A stretch of 8,165 nt of DNA from Chloroflexota bacterium (GCA_003577005.1 QEUW01000336.1:1-8165); one strand, 5' to 3'. Positions 1 through 6,791 are shown, counted from the first letter of the stretch. The notes: generated by a model not told the origin, from the letters alone. Made by a program: numbers and translations.

Positions 1-1
1 C

Positions 2-1012
2 TGGCGCGTGCGTGTCCGCCACGAGCGCTATACGAGCCTGGCGACCCAGTTTGATTACGGCCCCTGGTCGCCCGCCATGCGCATCAAGCTGGACAGCCGG
101 CAGGTGGGCAACCCCAGGCTTTCGACCGAGGATCTGGCCGGCGATCTGGTGGCGGCGACAACTCCTACCTTCTTGTGGGACCGCGTCGAGGGCGCGGCGG
201 GTTATACCTTGCAGGTCGATAGCGACAGCAACTTTAGCAGACCCATCATCAACCTGCCACTGGATGGCACCAGCTATACCCCGCAAGATGCGCTGCCCGA
301 CGGTACGTACTACTGGCGGGTGGCCGCACGCCGCTCCAGAACCGTGCTCGGGCGCTGGACACCGACCATGACCTTTGTCAAACGTTCGCTGGCGCCGGCG
401 GTCCTGAGTCCCATCAACGGTGCGATCATCAACGAACAGCCGACGTTCACGTGGTCCGCCGTGCTGACACCGACAGAGACGCCGCGCATTGCGGCTCCTC
501 GCTACCGGCTGCAGCTCAGCAGCGACCCCAACTTTAGCAGTCCCCGCACCTTTACTACTGACGCCACTTCCTATACAGTGGCAAAAGGGGAGAGCCTGAC
601 CGACGGCACCTGGTATTGGCGCATCGCCATCATCGATGCCAAAAACAACGTGGGGGCCTATAGCGAGCCGCAACAGTTCTACAAAGAGTATCTACCCCCC
701 ACCTTGACGCAACCGGAACAGGGCGCCATTGTCTCTGAAATGACCAGTTTCGAGTGGATGCCCGTGGCCGGCGCCGCCTACTACGAGATTGAACTTGCCG
801 ACAACCCGCTCTTCAATTCACCCACGCGAGTGCGGACAGAGAGCACCCGGTATACACCCACCAGCCAGTTGGCGCCCAAGCAGTACTACTGGCGGGTGCG
901 CATGTTTGACAACGACCGCAGACCCGGGCCGTTTGAAATCGGGCAGGTCACAATCGTGTCGCCCTCCCCCTTCCAACATGCCGTCCACTTGCCGTTGATT
1001 ACCAAACAGTAA
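2..1012 (+). CDS. Secreted multi-FnIII-like repeat protein, C-terminal part (5' end outside window)
   Basis: The reading frame is open from the first full codon (base 2). The first residues, WRVRVR, are the end of a module already under way, so the true start lies upstream and the GTG at 8 is not a credible start. The visible 336 residues hold the tail of one module (about 1-34) and three fuller FnIII-like beta-sandwich modules (about 35-129, 130-230, 231-320). Each module carries the same landmarks: a PTFxW strand, then Y-x-LQ-x-DS-x-x-FS, then a Y-Y/W-W-R-V/I strand. No catalytic motif is visible. The protein ends HAVHLPLITKQ, a short LPLI tail like those I associate with secreted Chloroflexota proteins. 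By inference it is an extracellular adhesion, scaffold or carbohydrate-associated protein; the specific function is unknown. A strong hairpin begins 7 nt after the TAA. Confidence 0.85.
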   Translation, partial: WRVRVRHERYTSLATQFDYGPWSPAMRIKLDSRQVGNPRLSTEDLAGDLVAATTPTFLWDRVEGAAGYTLQVDSDSNFSRPIINLPLDGTSYTPQDALPDGTYYWRVAARRSRTVLGRWTPTMTFVKRSLAPAVLSPINGAIINEQPTFTWSAVLTPTETPRIAAPRYRLQLSSDPNFSSPRTFTTDATSYTVAKGESLTDGTWYWRIAIIDAKNNVGAYSEPQQFYKEYLPPTLTQPEQGAIVSEMTSFEWMPVAGAAYYEIELADNPLFNSPTRVRTESTRYTPTSQLAPKQYYWRVRMFDNDRRPGPFEIGQVTIVSPSPFQHAVHLPLITKQ

Positions 1013-1019
1013 GTACATC

Positions 1020-1065
1020 GCCTCTGTAGATAGGAGATGGCATGGCATCTCCTATCTACAGAGGC
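1020..1065 (+). terminator. 20-bp perfect hairpin after the FnIII-repeat gene
   Basis: Bases 1020-1039 pair without mismatch with 1046-1065, leaving a 6-nt loop (GCATGG). The hairpin starts 7 nt after the stop codon. It is not followed by a T-run on the + strand, so it is not a textbook intrinsic terminator. It most likely ends transcription or protects the 3' end of the mRNA. It could also be a small palindromic repeat element, but I saw no flanking duplication. Confidence 0.6.
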
Positions 1066-1285
1066 AACTGCTACGCTTGAACGTCAACCAGGGCCCAGCC
1101 TTGCTTGTTCCCGATTTCCTGGTTTCTTCTGGGGTGGCCGAGAGCGAGAATCTCTATCTGTGCCATGAGATCATATGTTTCTATACCTGCCACACTACCA
1201 GAACTTCCTATCATGACCTATTGCAGATCTACAACCTGCGAGTATCCTGCTGGTGGGAGGATGGTCAGCGGCGACAGTAACCATG

Positions 1286-1310
1286 CTGAAAGCCATCTTT
1301 GGGCTTTCAG
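1286..1310 (+). repeat. 9-bp inverted repeat in the spacer before the lipoprotein gene
   Basis: CTGAAAGCC (1286-1294) pairs with GGCTTTCAG (1302-1310) around a 7-nt loop. It lies about 100 nt before the lipoprotein start and has no T-run after it. It may be a weak terminator or leader structure; nothing in the sequence settles which. Confidence 0.4.
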
Positions 1311-1400
1311 ATACCAGGCGCCGGCTTTATCCAACATCATCATTTATATCGCACCAGCAGATTTGGCTGCCAGGTGATTCTGACCCAGCTGACGCAGCTT

Positions 1401-1407
1401 GAAGGGA
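1401..1407 (+). promoter_or_regulatory. Ribosome binding site fixing the lipoprotein start
   Basis: GAAGGGA sits 6 nt before the ATG at 1414. It decides in favour of that ATG over the in-frame TTG at 1399, which would place the Shine-Dalgarno sequence inside the coding region. Confidence 0.7.
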
Positions 1408-1413
1408 TGCTCC

Positions 1414-3633
1414 ATGCAGATTCGATGCAATCAAGTTGTCTGTTTGTTTGCCCTCGTGACCGCTCTTGCTTTTCTCAGCGCGGCTTGTTCCGGCGAGGCC
1501 GGCTCGCTGGCGGCCTTCCTTACCCCAGAAGGACGTCAACCGGAGCCAACGCAGACGCTCGCGCCTACCCTTGAAGGGGAACCAGCCGCCCCGGCAGCCG
1601 GCACAGCCCAGGCAGCGCTGCAAGCTGCGGTAGAAGCCCTCCAGGGTACCCCAACCGAGGAGACGGTCGCCGCAGCAGGGGGGCGGTTCCCCGCAACGCC
1701 GACAGCCCCGCTCTTGACCGAAGGTCCTTCTGTCACGGTTACACCTGGGTCGGGCCGTGCGAACGCGTGGGTCACCGTCACGGGCAGCGGCTTTCCGGCC
1801 AATGTGCGGGTCGATGTGTATCTGGCCGGGTTGGTGAGCGCCAGCGCGCTTGCCGCCGCGCCCCGCAGCTATGCCACCACCTTCACCGACCGAGACGGCA
1901 ATTACAGCATGTCGTTTGCAATGCCCAGCACCTGGCCGGATGGCACACCGATCGAGACCGGAACGCTGGCCGTGTTGGTTGCCACCGAGGATTTTGGTTT
2001 CCGGGCCAATACTTCGTTTGATTTTGTTGCAGAGACCGCTACCCCCACCCAGGTCCCGCCAGCTACCTTGACGCTGACTCCGAACCCTACGGCGACACCT
2101 GTGCCAACCGCAATGCCAACTGCGCCGCGACCTACCGCTATTCCCCCGCCTGCCGTCAATCCCTATGCGGAAGTGACGCCCTTGAGCGGGGGGCGCAATG
2201 CGCAGGTAACGCTGCGAGGTGGGGGCTTCCCCGGCCATTCGGTGATCCATGTATACCTCGGCACCTTTGATGCCCAGGTTGGCGGCGGTGAGCGTGTGCG
2301 GTATGGCTCAGCCGTCACCGAAAGCAACGGCAACTTTACCATCTCGTTTACCTTGCCGGCCACCTGGCCGGATGGGACGCCGGTTGCGCCGGGTCGCCTG
2401 TTGATTCTCGTGGCGACGGAGGACCTGAGCCGGCAAGCCAGTGCGGTCTTTGATTATGTCGTCCCAACACCGACACCGGCCCTCAATCCATACGCCGAAG
2501 TGCAGCCCCCCTCGGGCAGCGCCAATACACAGGTGACAATCCGTGGCGGCGGCTTTCCAGCCAACACCCGTGTCCATCTGTACCTGGCTGGGCTTGTCAG
2601 TGTGAGTGCGGCAGAAGCAGCGCCGACGAGCTACGCATCCACAACGACCGACAGCGCCGGCAACTATTCTCTGACTTTTGTGATGCCCCGCACCTGGCCC
2701 GATGGAGAAGCCATCGAAAGCGGCACCCTGGCTCTACTGGTGGCAACCGAGGATTTTCGTGTGCGTGCGAATGCTACCTTTGACTTTGTGGCGCCAACGC
2801 CAACGGCAGTCAGCGGGCAAAGCTGGCAGGGCAGCTACTATGCCAACCCCGACCTGCGCGGCGACCCCGTCCTGGTGCGAGCGGATGCTGAGATCCACTT
2901 CTATTGGGGGACGGGCAGCCCTGACCCGGCGCTTCCGAACGATGAATTTAGCGTTCGTTGGCAACGCTCCCTCTGGTTTGAAAGCGGTCTCTATCGTTTT
3001 ACCGTTGAAGTCGATGATGGTGTGCGGCTATTCGTGGATGGCAACTTGCTCCTCGAAAGCTGGCGGCGTGGGGAGCGCCGGGTCCTTAGCCTGGATTACC
3101 CGATGCAGGCAGGCCAGCACACCGTCCAACTCGATTATTTTGAACACGCCGGCGATGCGCTGATCATCCTCAACTGGCACAGACTGTCGGACTTGGCGCC
3201 ACCGCCCACAGGCACGCCCGGGGCGCCAGGGTTGCTCTTTAGTAACCACCCCTGGAACAATCAACGGGGCGTCAACCAAACATTCTGTAGCGGATTCGAA
3301 TCCGAGTGTAACTATGCTGGTTGCGTGCGAAATTACCGTTTGGTCTGGGGGCCCTACTGCCGCGAAGGGGATTACCCGTACATTCGACCTGGGTTGTACC
3401 GGGTCACCTTTTATGGTATCGGGCGTGTGCGAGCAGGCGCAACCGATTACGGCTCCAGCAGACAGCTCTTTTCTTTCGGACAACACGAGTTCGAATTGCC
3501 GGGCAGCTTCACCTTTTGCTGGCCGGGTAGACAGAGTGACGGCTATGGCTTCGAAACCATTGCCCAGAGCACCGGGGTGTATGCGGCAATTGATTGGATC
3601 ACGGTCGAATATCTTGGCGAACAGTGCCGCTAA
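1414..3633 (+). CDS. Predicted surface lipoprotein: three IPT/TIG-like repeats, PA14 domain, Cys-rich C-terminal domain
   Basis: This 739-residue protein starts at the ATG with a well-placed GAAGGGA. Residues 1-24 form a lipoprotein-type signal peptide with Ser-Ala-Ala before Cys25; Ser at -3 makes the lipobox acceptable but not ideal. An Ala/Pro-rich stretch (30-104) leads to three homologous Ig-like modules at about 105-204, 249-349 and 358-458. Each carries the pattern SG-x-x-N-x-x-VT-x-x-G-x-GFP, a VYL/LYL strand, TWPDG and L-x-x-LVATED. They are joined by Thr/Pro linkers. Residues about 470-589 match a PA14 domain (YYANPDLRG, DDGVRLFVDG, an LNWHR end). PA14 folds in bacterial surface proteins often bind carbohydrate. 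The last part (about 606-739) is unrecognised and has six cysteines (625, 632, 637, 649, 702, 738). The likely role is carbohydrate or matrix binding at the cell surface; the ligand is unknown. Unlike its neighbours it lacks an LPLI-type tail, which fits lipid anchoring. Confidence 0.85.
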   Translation: MQIRCNQVVCLFALVTALAFLSAACSGEAGSLAAFLTPEGRQPEPTQTLAPTLEGEPAAPAAGTAQAALQAAVEALQGTPTEETVAAAGGRFPATPTAPLLTEGPSVTVTPGSGRANAWVTVTGSGFPANVRVDVYLAGLVSASALAAAPRSYATTFTDRDGNYSMSFAMPSTWPDGTPIETGTLAVLVATEDFGFRANTSFDFVAETATPTQVPPATLTLTPNPTATPVPTAMPTAPRPTAIPPPAVNPYAEVTPLSGGRNAQVTLRGGGFPGHSVIHVYLGTFDAQVGGGERVRYGSAVTESNGNFTISFTLPATWPDGTPVAPGRLLILVATEDLSRQASAVFDYVVPTPTPALNPYAEVQPPSGSANTQVTIRGGGFPANTRVHLYLAGLVSVSAAEAAPTSYASTTTDSAGNYSLTFVMPRTWPDGEAIESGTLALLVATEDFRVRANATFDFVAPTPTAVSGQSWQGSYYANPDLRGDPVLVRADAEIHFYWGTGSPDPALPNDEFSVRWQRSLWFESGLYRFTVEVDDGVRLFVDGNLLLESWRRGERRVLSLDYPMQAGQHTVQLDYFEHAGDALIILNWHRLSDLAPPPTGTPGAPGLLFSNHPWNNQRGVNQTFCSGFESECNYAGCVRNYRLVWGPYCREGDYPYIRPGLYRVTFYGIGRVRAGATDYGSSRQLFSFGQHEFELPGSFTFCWPGRQSDGYGFETIAQSTGVYAAIDWITVEYLGEQCR

Positions 3634-3635
3634 CG

Positions 3636-3748
3636 ATTCTACATATTGACACATCAGGTTAGATGGGATGCTACAGGTGCGATGCACTTGAAAAGTGCGT
3701 TGCACCTCCCATTAAGCTTTCTAGCCTCATGTGTCAGTACAATTCTAC
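3636..3748. repeat. 7-bp direct repeats ATTCTAC bounding the palindromic element
   Basis: ATTCTAC occurs at 3636-3642 and 3742-3748, immediately outside the inverted-repeat ends. The match is exactly 7 bp, since the neighbouring bases differ on both sides. This is the form of a target-site duplication. Confidence 0.5.
3643..3741. mobile_element. MITE-like palindromic insertion between two surface-protein genes
   Basis: This 99-bp segment folds back on itself almost completely. The outer arm pairs 3644-3663 with 3720-3739, with one C/C mismatch and two G-U positions. Next, TGGG (3664-3667) pairs with CCCA (3708-3711). The inner arm pairs 3675-3689 with 3693-3707, with two G-U pairs and a GAA loop. 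Unpaired bulges are 3668-3674 and 3712-3719. Directly outside both ends is the identical 7-mer ATTCTAC (3636-3642 and 3742-3748), as expected of a target-site duplication. There is no coding capacity, so it would be non-autonomous. It begins within 10 nt of the lipoprotein stop and ends 22 nt before the next start. The alternative is an unusually long transcription-terminating or mRNA-stabilising hairpin whose flanking repeat is chance; no T-run follows either arm. Confidence 0.55.
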
Positions 3749-3763
3749 GCTGGGGCTAAGGAA

Positions 3764-5218
3764 ATGAAGTCCAATATGCACAGAGCGCAACTTCGTTTCT
3801 TCTTCACACTCGTGCGGGGGGCAGGCTGGCCCGTACTGAGGCTCACGCTGCTCCTGCTGCTGCCGCTGGGGTCCTGGCAGTTGGCTCTTCCTGCGACCCT
3901 CGCCGACCCAGCAACAACGCAAACCGTAACACTCCCTGTTACGGATGGATATGATACCAAGCTCCGCAAACGGCTCTCTGAAGACGGCAAGGTCTACACT
4001 GTGCAGGCCAGCGATGATGACTATTGGGAAACCGATGCCAGCTACTTCACCGCCTTCCAGTTCCGCGGGGACATTCCGGCTGAGGCCACCATTCATGCCG
4101 TTCGGCTCGTCATCCAACATCACGAGGAAGAAGGCATCACGGGCAACGCCTTGCGCTGGGATATTGGTGGGGGTGCGCTACAGAATCCCGCCGTGCTCGC
4201 CAGCCAACGCCCCAATGTCCTGAAGGGCGACAGGAAGGAGCAACGCGTCGAGTGGGACGTAACAGCGTGGCTCAACACATCCGCCCTGGTCAATGACCTC
4301 AAATTCGTGATACGAAACGAAGACCACAAAGGCAAGAAGACCAGGCTCAACTACCTCTTTGCAGTAGTCGCCTACACCATCGGGGACGACCCCACTGCCA
4401 CGCCCACCAACACAGCGACTCAGACCGCTACCGAGACACCCGATCCGACAGCCACGACGACCCCGACGGCTGTGACCACCGCCACACCGACTACGACATC
4501 AACTAATTCACCGACGCCGACCTCGACAGCCAGCCCAACACAAGCCGCCTCCGCAACGATGTCCCCAACAGCGACTTCGACCGAAACACCTGTGCCAACA
4601 GCCCCCCCCTCTGCGACAGCAACCCCGACAGAGCCGGCCACCCCCGGCTCCCCGCCTATAACGGCCACAGCGACACCGGCGCCAACGCCGGCCAACGCCG
4701 AGCTATCGATCACAAAGCGTGACTTTCTCTTCCACGATGCCGATGCAGACAATGTGGTCTCACCGGGGGACGTCCTCTTCTACGAAATCAAGATTGTCAA
4801 CAGCGGTGCGGGTACAGCGCCCGAGATGCGGCTGGAGGATCAGCCCGATTCCAACACCAGGCTCATCAGCGGCTCGGTCCAAGCAATCGGCGGCACGATC
4901 ATACAAGGCAACGGTGCCGATGATAGCTACGTGATCATGAGCGTAGATCCGCTGCCCAGTGGCGCCACTGCTGCGATCAGTTTTCGAGTGAGCGTCGATC
5001 CTGCATCTGGAGCCACCCACCTTCAAAATCAAGCGTGGGTAAGCCTTGTTGACGAGGATGGACAACCAACGGGGCAAGCCCCTCTGGCCTCGGATGACCC
5101 TGCGACAGACACCCCCAATGACCCCACCCTCACGCCGCTGGGAGAATCTTTGTTGATACAAGAGTCCATTCTCTTCTTGCCCTTCATCCAGTCTTCTGGC
5201 GCTGATTACGAGGGGTAA
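3764..5218 (+). CDS. Secreted protein: signal peptide, jelly-roll-like domain, Thr/Pro linker, DUF11 domain
   Basis: This 484-residue protein is called from the ATG at 3764, preceded by GGGGCTAAGGAA. The in-frame GTG at 3731 falls inside the palindromic element and is unlikely. The ATG at 3776 is a possible alternative. A long signal peptide has a TLLLLLPL core, with probable cleavage after Ala47 (TLA/DP). Residues about 48-205 look like a beta jelly-roll with the pattern IPAEATIHAVRLVIQ, resembling DNRLRE/CBM-type modules; this assignment is tentative. A Thr/Pro/Ala linker covers about 209-309. Residues about 312-455 match DUF11, a beta-sandwich repeat of bacterial surface proteins (LSITKRD, VSPGDVLFYEIKIVNSG, LPSGATAAISFRV). 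The tail holds ILFLPFIQSS, comparable to the LPLI tail of the first gene. It is probably exported and structural or adhesive. It may once have been co-transcribed with the lipoprotein upstream. Confidence 0.85.
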   Translation: MKSNMHRAQLRFFFTLVRGAGWPVLRLTLLLLLPLGSWQLALPATLADPATTQTVTLPVTDGYDTKLRKRLSEDGKVYTVQASDDDYWETDASYFTAFQFRGDIPAEATIHAVRLVIQHHEEEGITGNALRWDIGGGALQNPAVLASQRPNVLKGDRKEQRVEWDVTAWLNTSALVNDLKFVIRNEDHKGKKTRLNYLFAVVAYTIGDDPTATPTNTATQTATETPDPTATTTPTAVTTATPTTTSTNSPTPTSTASPTQAASATMSPTATSTETPVPTAPPSATATPTEPATPGSPPITATATPAPTPANAELSITKRDFLFHDADADNVVSPGDVLFYEIKIVNSGAGTAPEMRLEDQPDSNTRLISGSVQAIGGTIIQGNGADDSYVIMSVDPLPSGATAAISFRVSVDPASGATHLQNQAWVSLVDEDGQPTGQAPLASDDPATDTPNDPTLTPLGESLLIQESILFLPFIQSSGADYEG

Positions 5219-5397
5219 GGTTGCTCACCCGATAGAATTCCACCTGGCGGCAGTGGCAAAGTGTCAGCTTTCAAGCCCGCGCAAAAATTGGCCCATACTC
5301 GCTTCACTCGATCCAGTGTAGTGTGCTGTTGGACGGCCTGTCTACTCATTTCTGAGCAATTATTTATCGTCACCTTACGCTGGCGTTCTACACCGAG

Positions 5398-6165
5398 CTA
5401 ACGTTTTTGTCCCCCTCCGAATGTGATGATGGCGACCGTTGACCAGGTAATGACACCCGTCACAAACGGGTTGTAATGAGAACCGTAATTGGGAAACAAG
5501 GACCAGCTGAGCGTGTCCATGGTATGGACCAAGATGGCAGCAAATACACTTTCCCCGGTGTTGTTGTACACCCAGACGATCAGAACTCGAAATGCGACAG
5601 AACTAAGGCGGTGCCATAAAATCCAGTTTGCAGTTCGTTGGTTTTGCACATCCGGAATGATGTGCCACAGCGCCCACATAACCCCCAAAATGATGCCTGC
5701 CGTTAAGGCGCCCCAACGCCGTTGCATGGGGTCGATGGCATAGCCCATCCAACCCACCTCTTCCCCCAGCGCAGCAGGAAAGAACAACAGAAAAAAGACC
5801 GGCGCCATGAGTAGTGGAATAGCCTGATCCTCAGGAAGCGGCAACCCCGTCAGGCGCATGATGGCATAAGACAAGAAATAGATAAACGGCATCAATAACA
5901 GGATGGGGATGTACCATATTTTGTTCTGTATTTTTTGGTAATCAACAGCCTTCGTTAAGAGCTCCTTGACACCAGTTACGCCAGATTGCCGATACGAAAG
6001 AATCGAGGCTGCTATCAACGGGATAAAAGCCGTCAGCGCGCTTATGGGAAGATTCACTGGAAGGGGTAACTGACTTCCGCCAATCAACCAAATTGGAACA
6101 GAAAGGGCGAAGACAAAGAAGAAGTAGCCCAGGGGCAGCTTCCCTTGCGCAGCGTTGGCATTCAT
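5398..6165 (-). CDS. CPBP-family intramembrane metalloprotease homologue with altered motifs
   Basis: This 255-residue, strongly hydrophobic protein has several predicted membrane helices. CPBP (CAAX protease / bacteriocin-processing, Abi) proteins are membrane metalloproteases that act on prenylated proteins or peptides. Motif 1 reads EEVGWM (Glu135, Glu136, Met140), where the family has EExxxR, usually EExGWRG. Motif 2 is WALWH, with His168 present. Motif 3 is HTMDT (His214), where Asn or Asp is usual at the last position. The main metal-site residues are thus kept, but two conserved partner positions are changed. The start is taken as ATG 6165. A TTG at 6186 with AAAGGG about 6 nt upstream is a real alternative adding seven residues. 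The gene lies 42 nt (or 21 nt from the TTG) downstream of the DUF302 gene on the same strand, so the two are probably co-transcribed. Its 3' end converges with the DUF11-protein gene, 179 bp away, and I saw no clear terminator there. Confidence 0.85.
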   Translation of the reverse strand: MNANAAQGKLPLGYFFFVFALSVPIWLIGGSQLPLPVNLPISALTAFIPLIAASILSYRQSGVTGVKELLTKAVDYQKIQNKIWYIPILLLMPFIYFLSYAIMRLTGLPLPEDQAIPLLMAPVFFLLFFPAALGEEVGWMGYAIDPMQRRWGALTAGIILGVMWALWHIIPDVQNQRTANWILWHRLSSVAFRVLIVWVYNNTGESVFAAILVHTMDTLSWSLFPNYGSHYNPFVTGVITWSTVAIITFGGGQKR

Positions 6166-6207
6166 TTGCTTAGGGTCCCTCGTCAAGTGGCCCTTTACAA
6201 AACATTC

Positions 6208-6615
6208 TCATATCATAGATTGGCCCAGATGCTCGATCACGCGCTGCAAGCGGGCCTTTGCCTCGTTGGCGACAGGCTGCAATGCAGGGTTGTCCACCAC
6301 CCCTAACATCTGGAGCGGGTCAACGATACTGACCGTGCTCGTGCCGTCACCGTTGTCGTAGACGATGACATTGCAGGGCAGCAAGAGCCCCAGCTCCGGC
6401 TCGGCTTGCAGGCCGCGGTAGGCGAGCCGGGGGTTACATGCGCCCAGGATCACATAGGGCCGGTACTCGACATCCAATTTCGCTTTCAACGTGGCTTGCA
6501 CATCGATCTCGGTGAGAACGCCAAAACCCTCTTCTTTCAGTGCAGCGGTGGTCGCCGCAATCGCCTCCGTCATGTTCAGCGGAAGCTGGCGCCCAAAACC
6601 ATAGGTTGCGCTCAT
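6208..6615 (-). CDS. DUF302 domain protein
   Basis: This 135-residue protein is a single complete DUF302 domain. It shows the family landmarks: YGFG near the N-terminus, ALKEEGFGVLTEIDV (26-39), ATLKAKL, RPYVILGACNP (52-62), LQAEPELGLLLPCNV (69-83), then a DP-x-x-ML segment and a helical C-terminal end. Two cysteines, Cys60 (GACNP) and Cys81 (LPCN), sit in the conserved motifs. There is no signal peptide, so it is cytoplasmic. The biochemical role of the family is not settled; members are often found near sulfur, metal or redox genes. ATG 6615 is chosen because GGAGGT lies 6 nt upstream. The GTG at 6621 would be too close to that site. It is the first gene of a unit with the CPBP homologue. 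Confidence 0.9.
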   Translation of the reverse strand: MSATYGFGRQLPLNMTEAIAATTAALKEEGFGVLTEIDVQATLKAKLDVEYRPYVILGACNPRLAYRGLQAEPELGLLLPCNVIVYDNGDGTSTVSIVDPLQMLGVVDNPALQPVANEAKARLQRVIEHLGQSMI

Positions 6616-6621
6616 ATCCAC

Positions 6622-6627
6622 ACCTCC
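6622..6627 (-). promoter_or_regulatory. Strong ribosome binding site of the DUF302 gene
   Basis: On the minus strand GGAGGT is followed by 6 nt and the ATG at 6615. It rules out the in-frame GTG at 6621 as start and indicates a well-translated gene. Confidence 0.75.
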
Positions 6628-6645
6628 AAGAGTTGCTTCAAGACG

Positions 6646-6743
6646 TTACGACTTCAGCGTTACCCGCATCTGCTCGTGCTCTTCCCGCTGATCTCGCCGC
6701 GTGCATAGCGGGTTTGCAGGATCTCTTCCAGCGTCGCCCGCGC
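6646..6743 (-). pseudogene. Frameshifted relic of a SHOCT domain
   Basis: Read on the minus strand from 6743, one frame gives ARATLEEILQTRYARGEIS. The next frame then continues REEHEQMRVTLKS to a TAA at 6646-6648. Joined, this is the typical SHOCT motif (short C-terminal domain: LxxILxxRYARGEIxxEEyExM). One base is missing near 6687/6688; without it the codons would read AGC CGG GAA. The unshifted frame instead runs into a stop at 6660-6662. No start codon with a ribosome binding site and no N-terminal membrane segment lies upstream, only AT-rich DNA, so this is a broken C-terminal fragment. SHOCT domains usually end small membrane or oligomeric proteins. A sequencing error could explain the frameshift but not the missing N-terminus. 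Confidence 0.65.
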
Positions 6744-6770
6744 CGACGTCGTTTCCCTTTGAATTCTATG

Positions 6771-6791
6771 TCTAGTATACAATATATTAGA
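6771..6791. promoter_or_regulatory. AT-rich imperfect palindrome, possible operator/promoter
   Basis: TCTAGTATA (6771-6779) and TATATTAGA (6783-6791) are inverted copies around CAA, with one G-T position. On the minus strand the sequence includes TATACT, a good -10 hexamer pointing at the SHOCT relic and the DUF302-CPBP unit. I saw no convincing -35 box at the right distance. It could be a regulator binding site overlapping that promoter; the regulator is unknown. Confidence 0.35.

Larger units (their letters stand above)
1066..1413. other. Intergenic spacer with no convincing gene
   Basis: This spacer is less GC-rich than the flanking genes. A 67-residue frame from a TTG at 1077 to 1280 has no ribosome binding site and no recognisable family, so I do not call it. 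The spacer contains one further hairpin (1286-1310) and the ribosome binding site of the following lipoprotein gene. TATATC at about 1345-1350 resembles a -10 element, but I found no matching -35 box, so no promoter is claimed. Confidence 0.5.

Noticed and set aside
1077..1280. Small gene of 67 codons in the spacer
   Set aside because: TTG start without a ribosome binding site, no recognisable family, and base composition like the spacer rather than the genes.
1327..2250. 307-codon open frame on the minus strand
   Set aside because: It lies opposite the lipoprotein gene. Its translation is Arg/Gly-rich low complexity with no family resemblance; it is a by-product of GC-rich codon use on the real gene.
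3028..3705. 225-codon open frame on the minus strand
   Set aside because: It is opposite the PA14 and Cys-rich parts of the lipoprotein, has no ribosome binding site or recognisable domain, and starts inside the palindromic element.
3675..3707. Simple intrinsic terminator
   Set aside because: The 15-bp stem could terminate transcription, but no T-run follows. It is only the core of a larger palindrome with flanking direct repeats, so the larger structure is reported instead.
4390..4700. Possible DNA tandem repeat or minisatellite
   Set aside because: The repetitive look comes from Thr/Pro/Ala codons of the linker. The DNA shows no fixed repeat unit, so it is a protein-level low-complexity linker.
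5219..5397. Terminator between the converging DUF11-protein and CPBP genes
   Set aside because: I looked for a stem with a T-run on either strand and found only weak imperfect pairing (around 5240-5256), so nothing is called.
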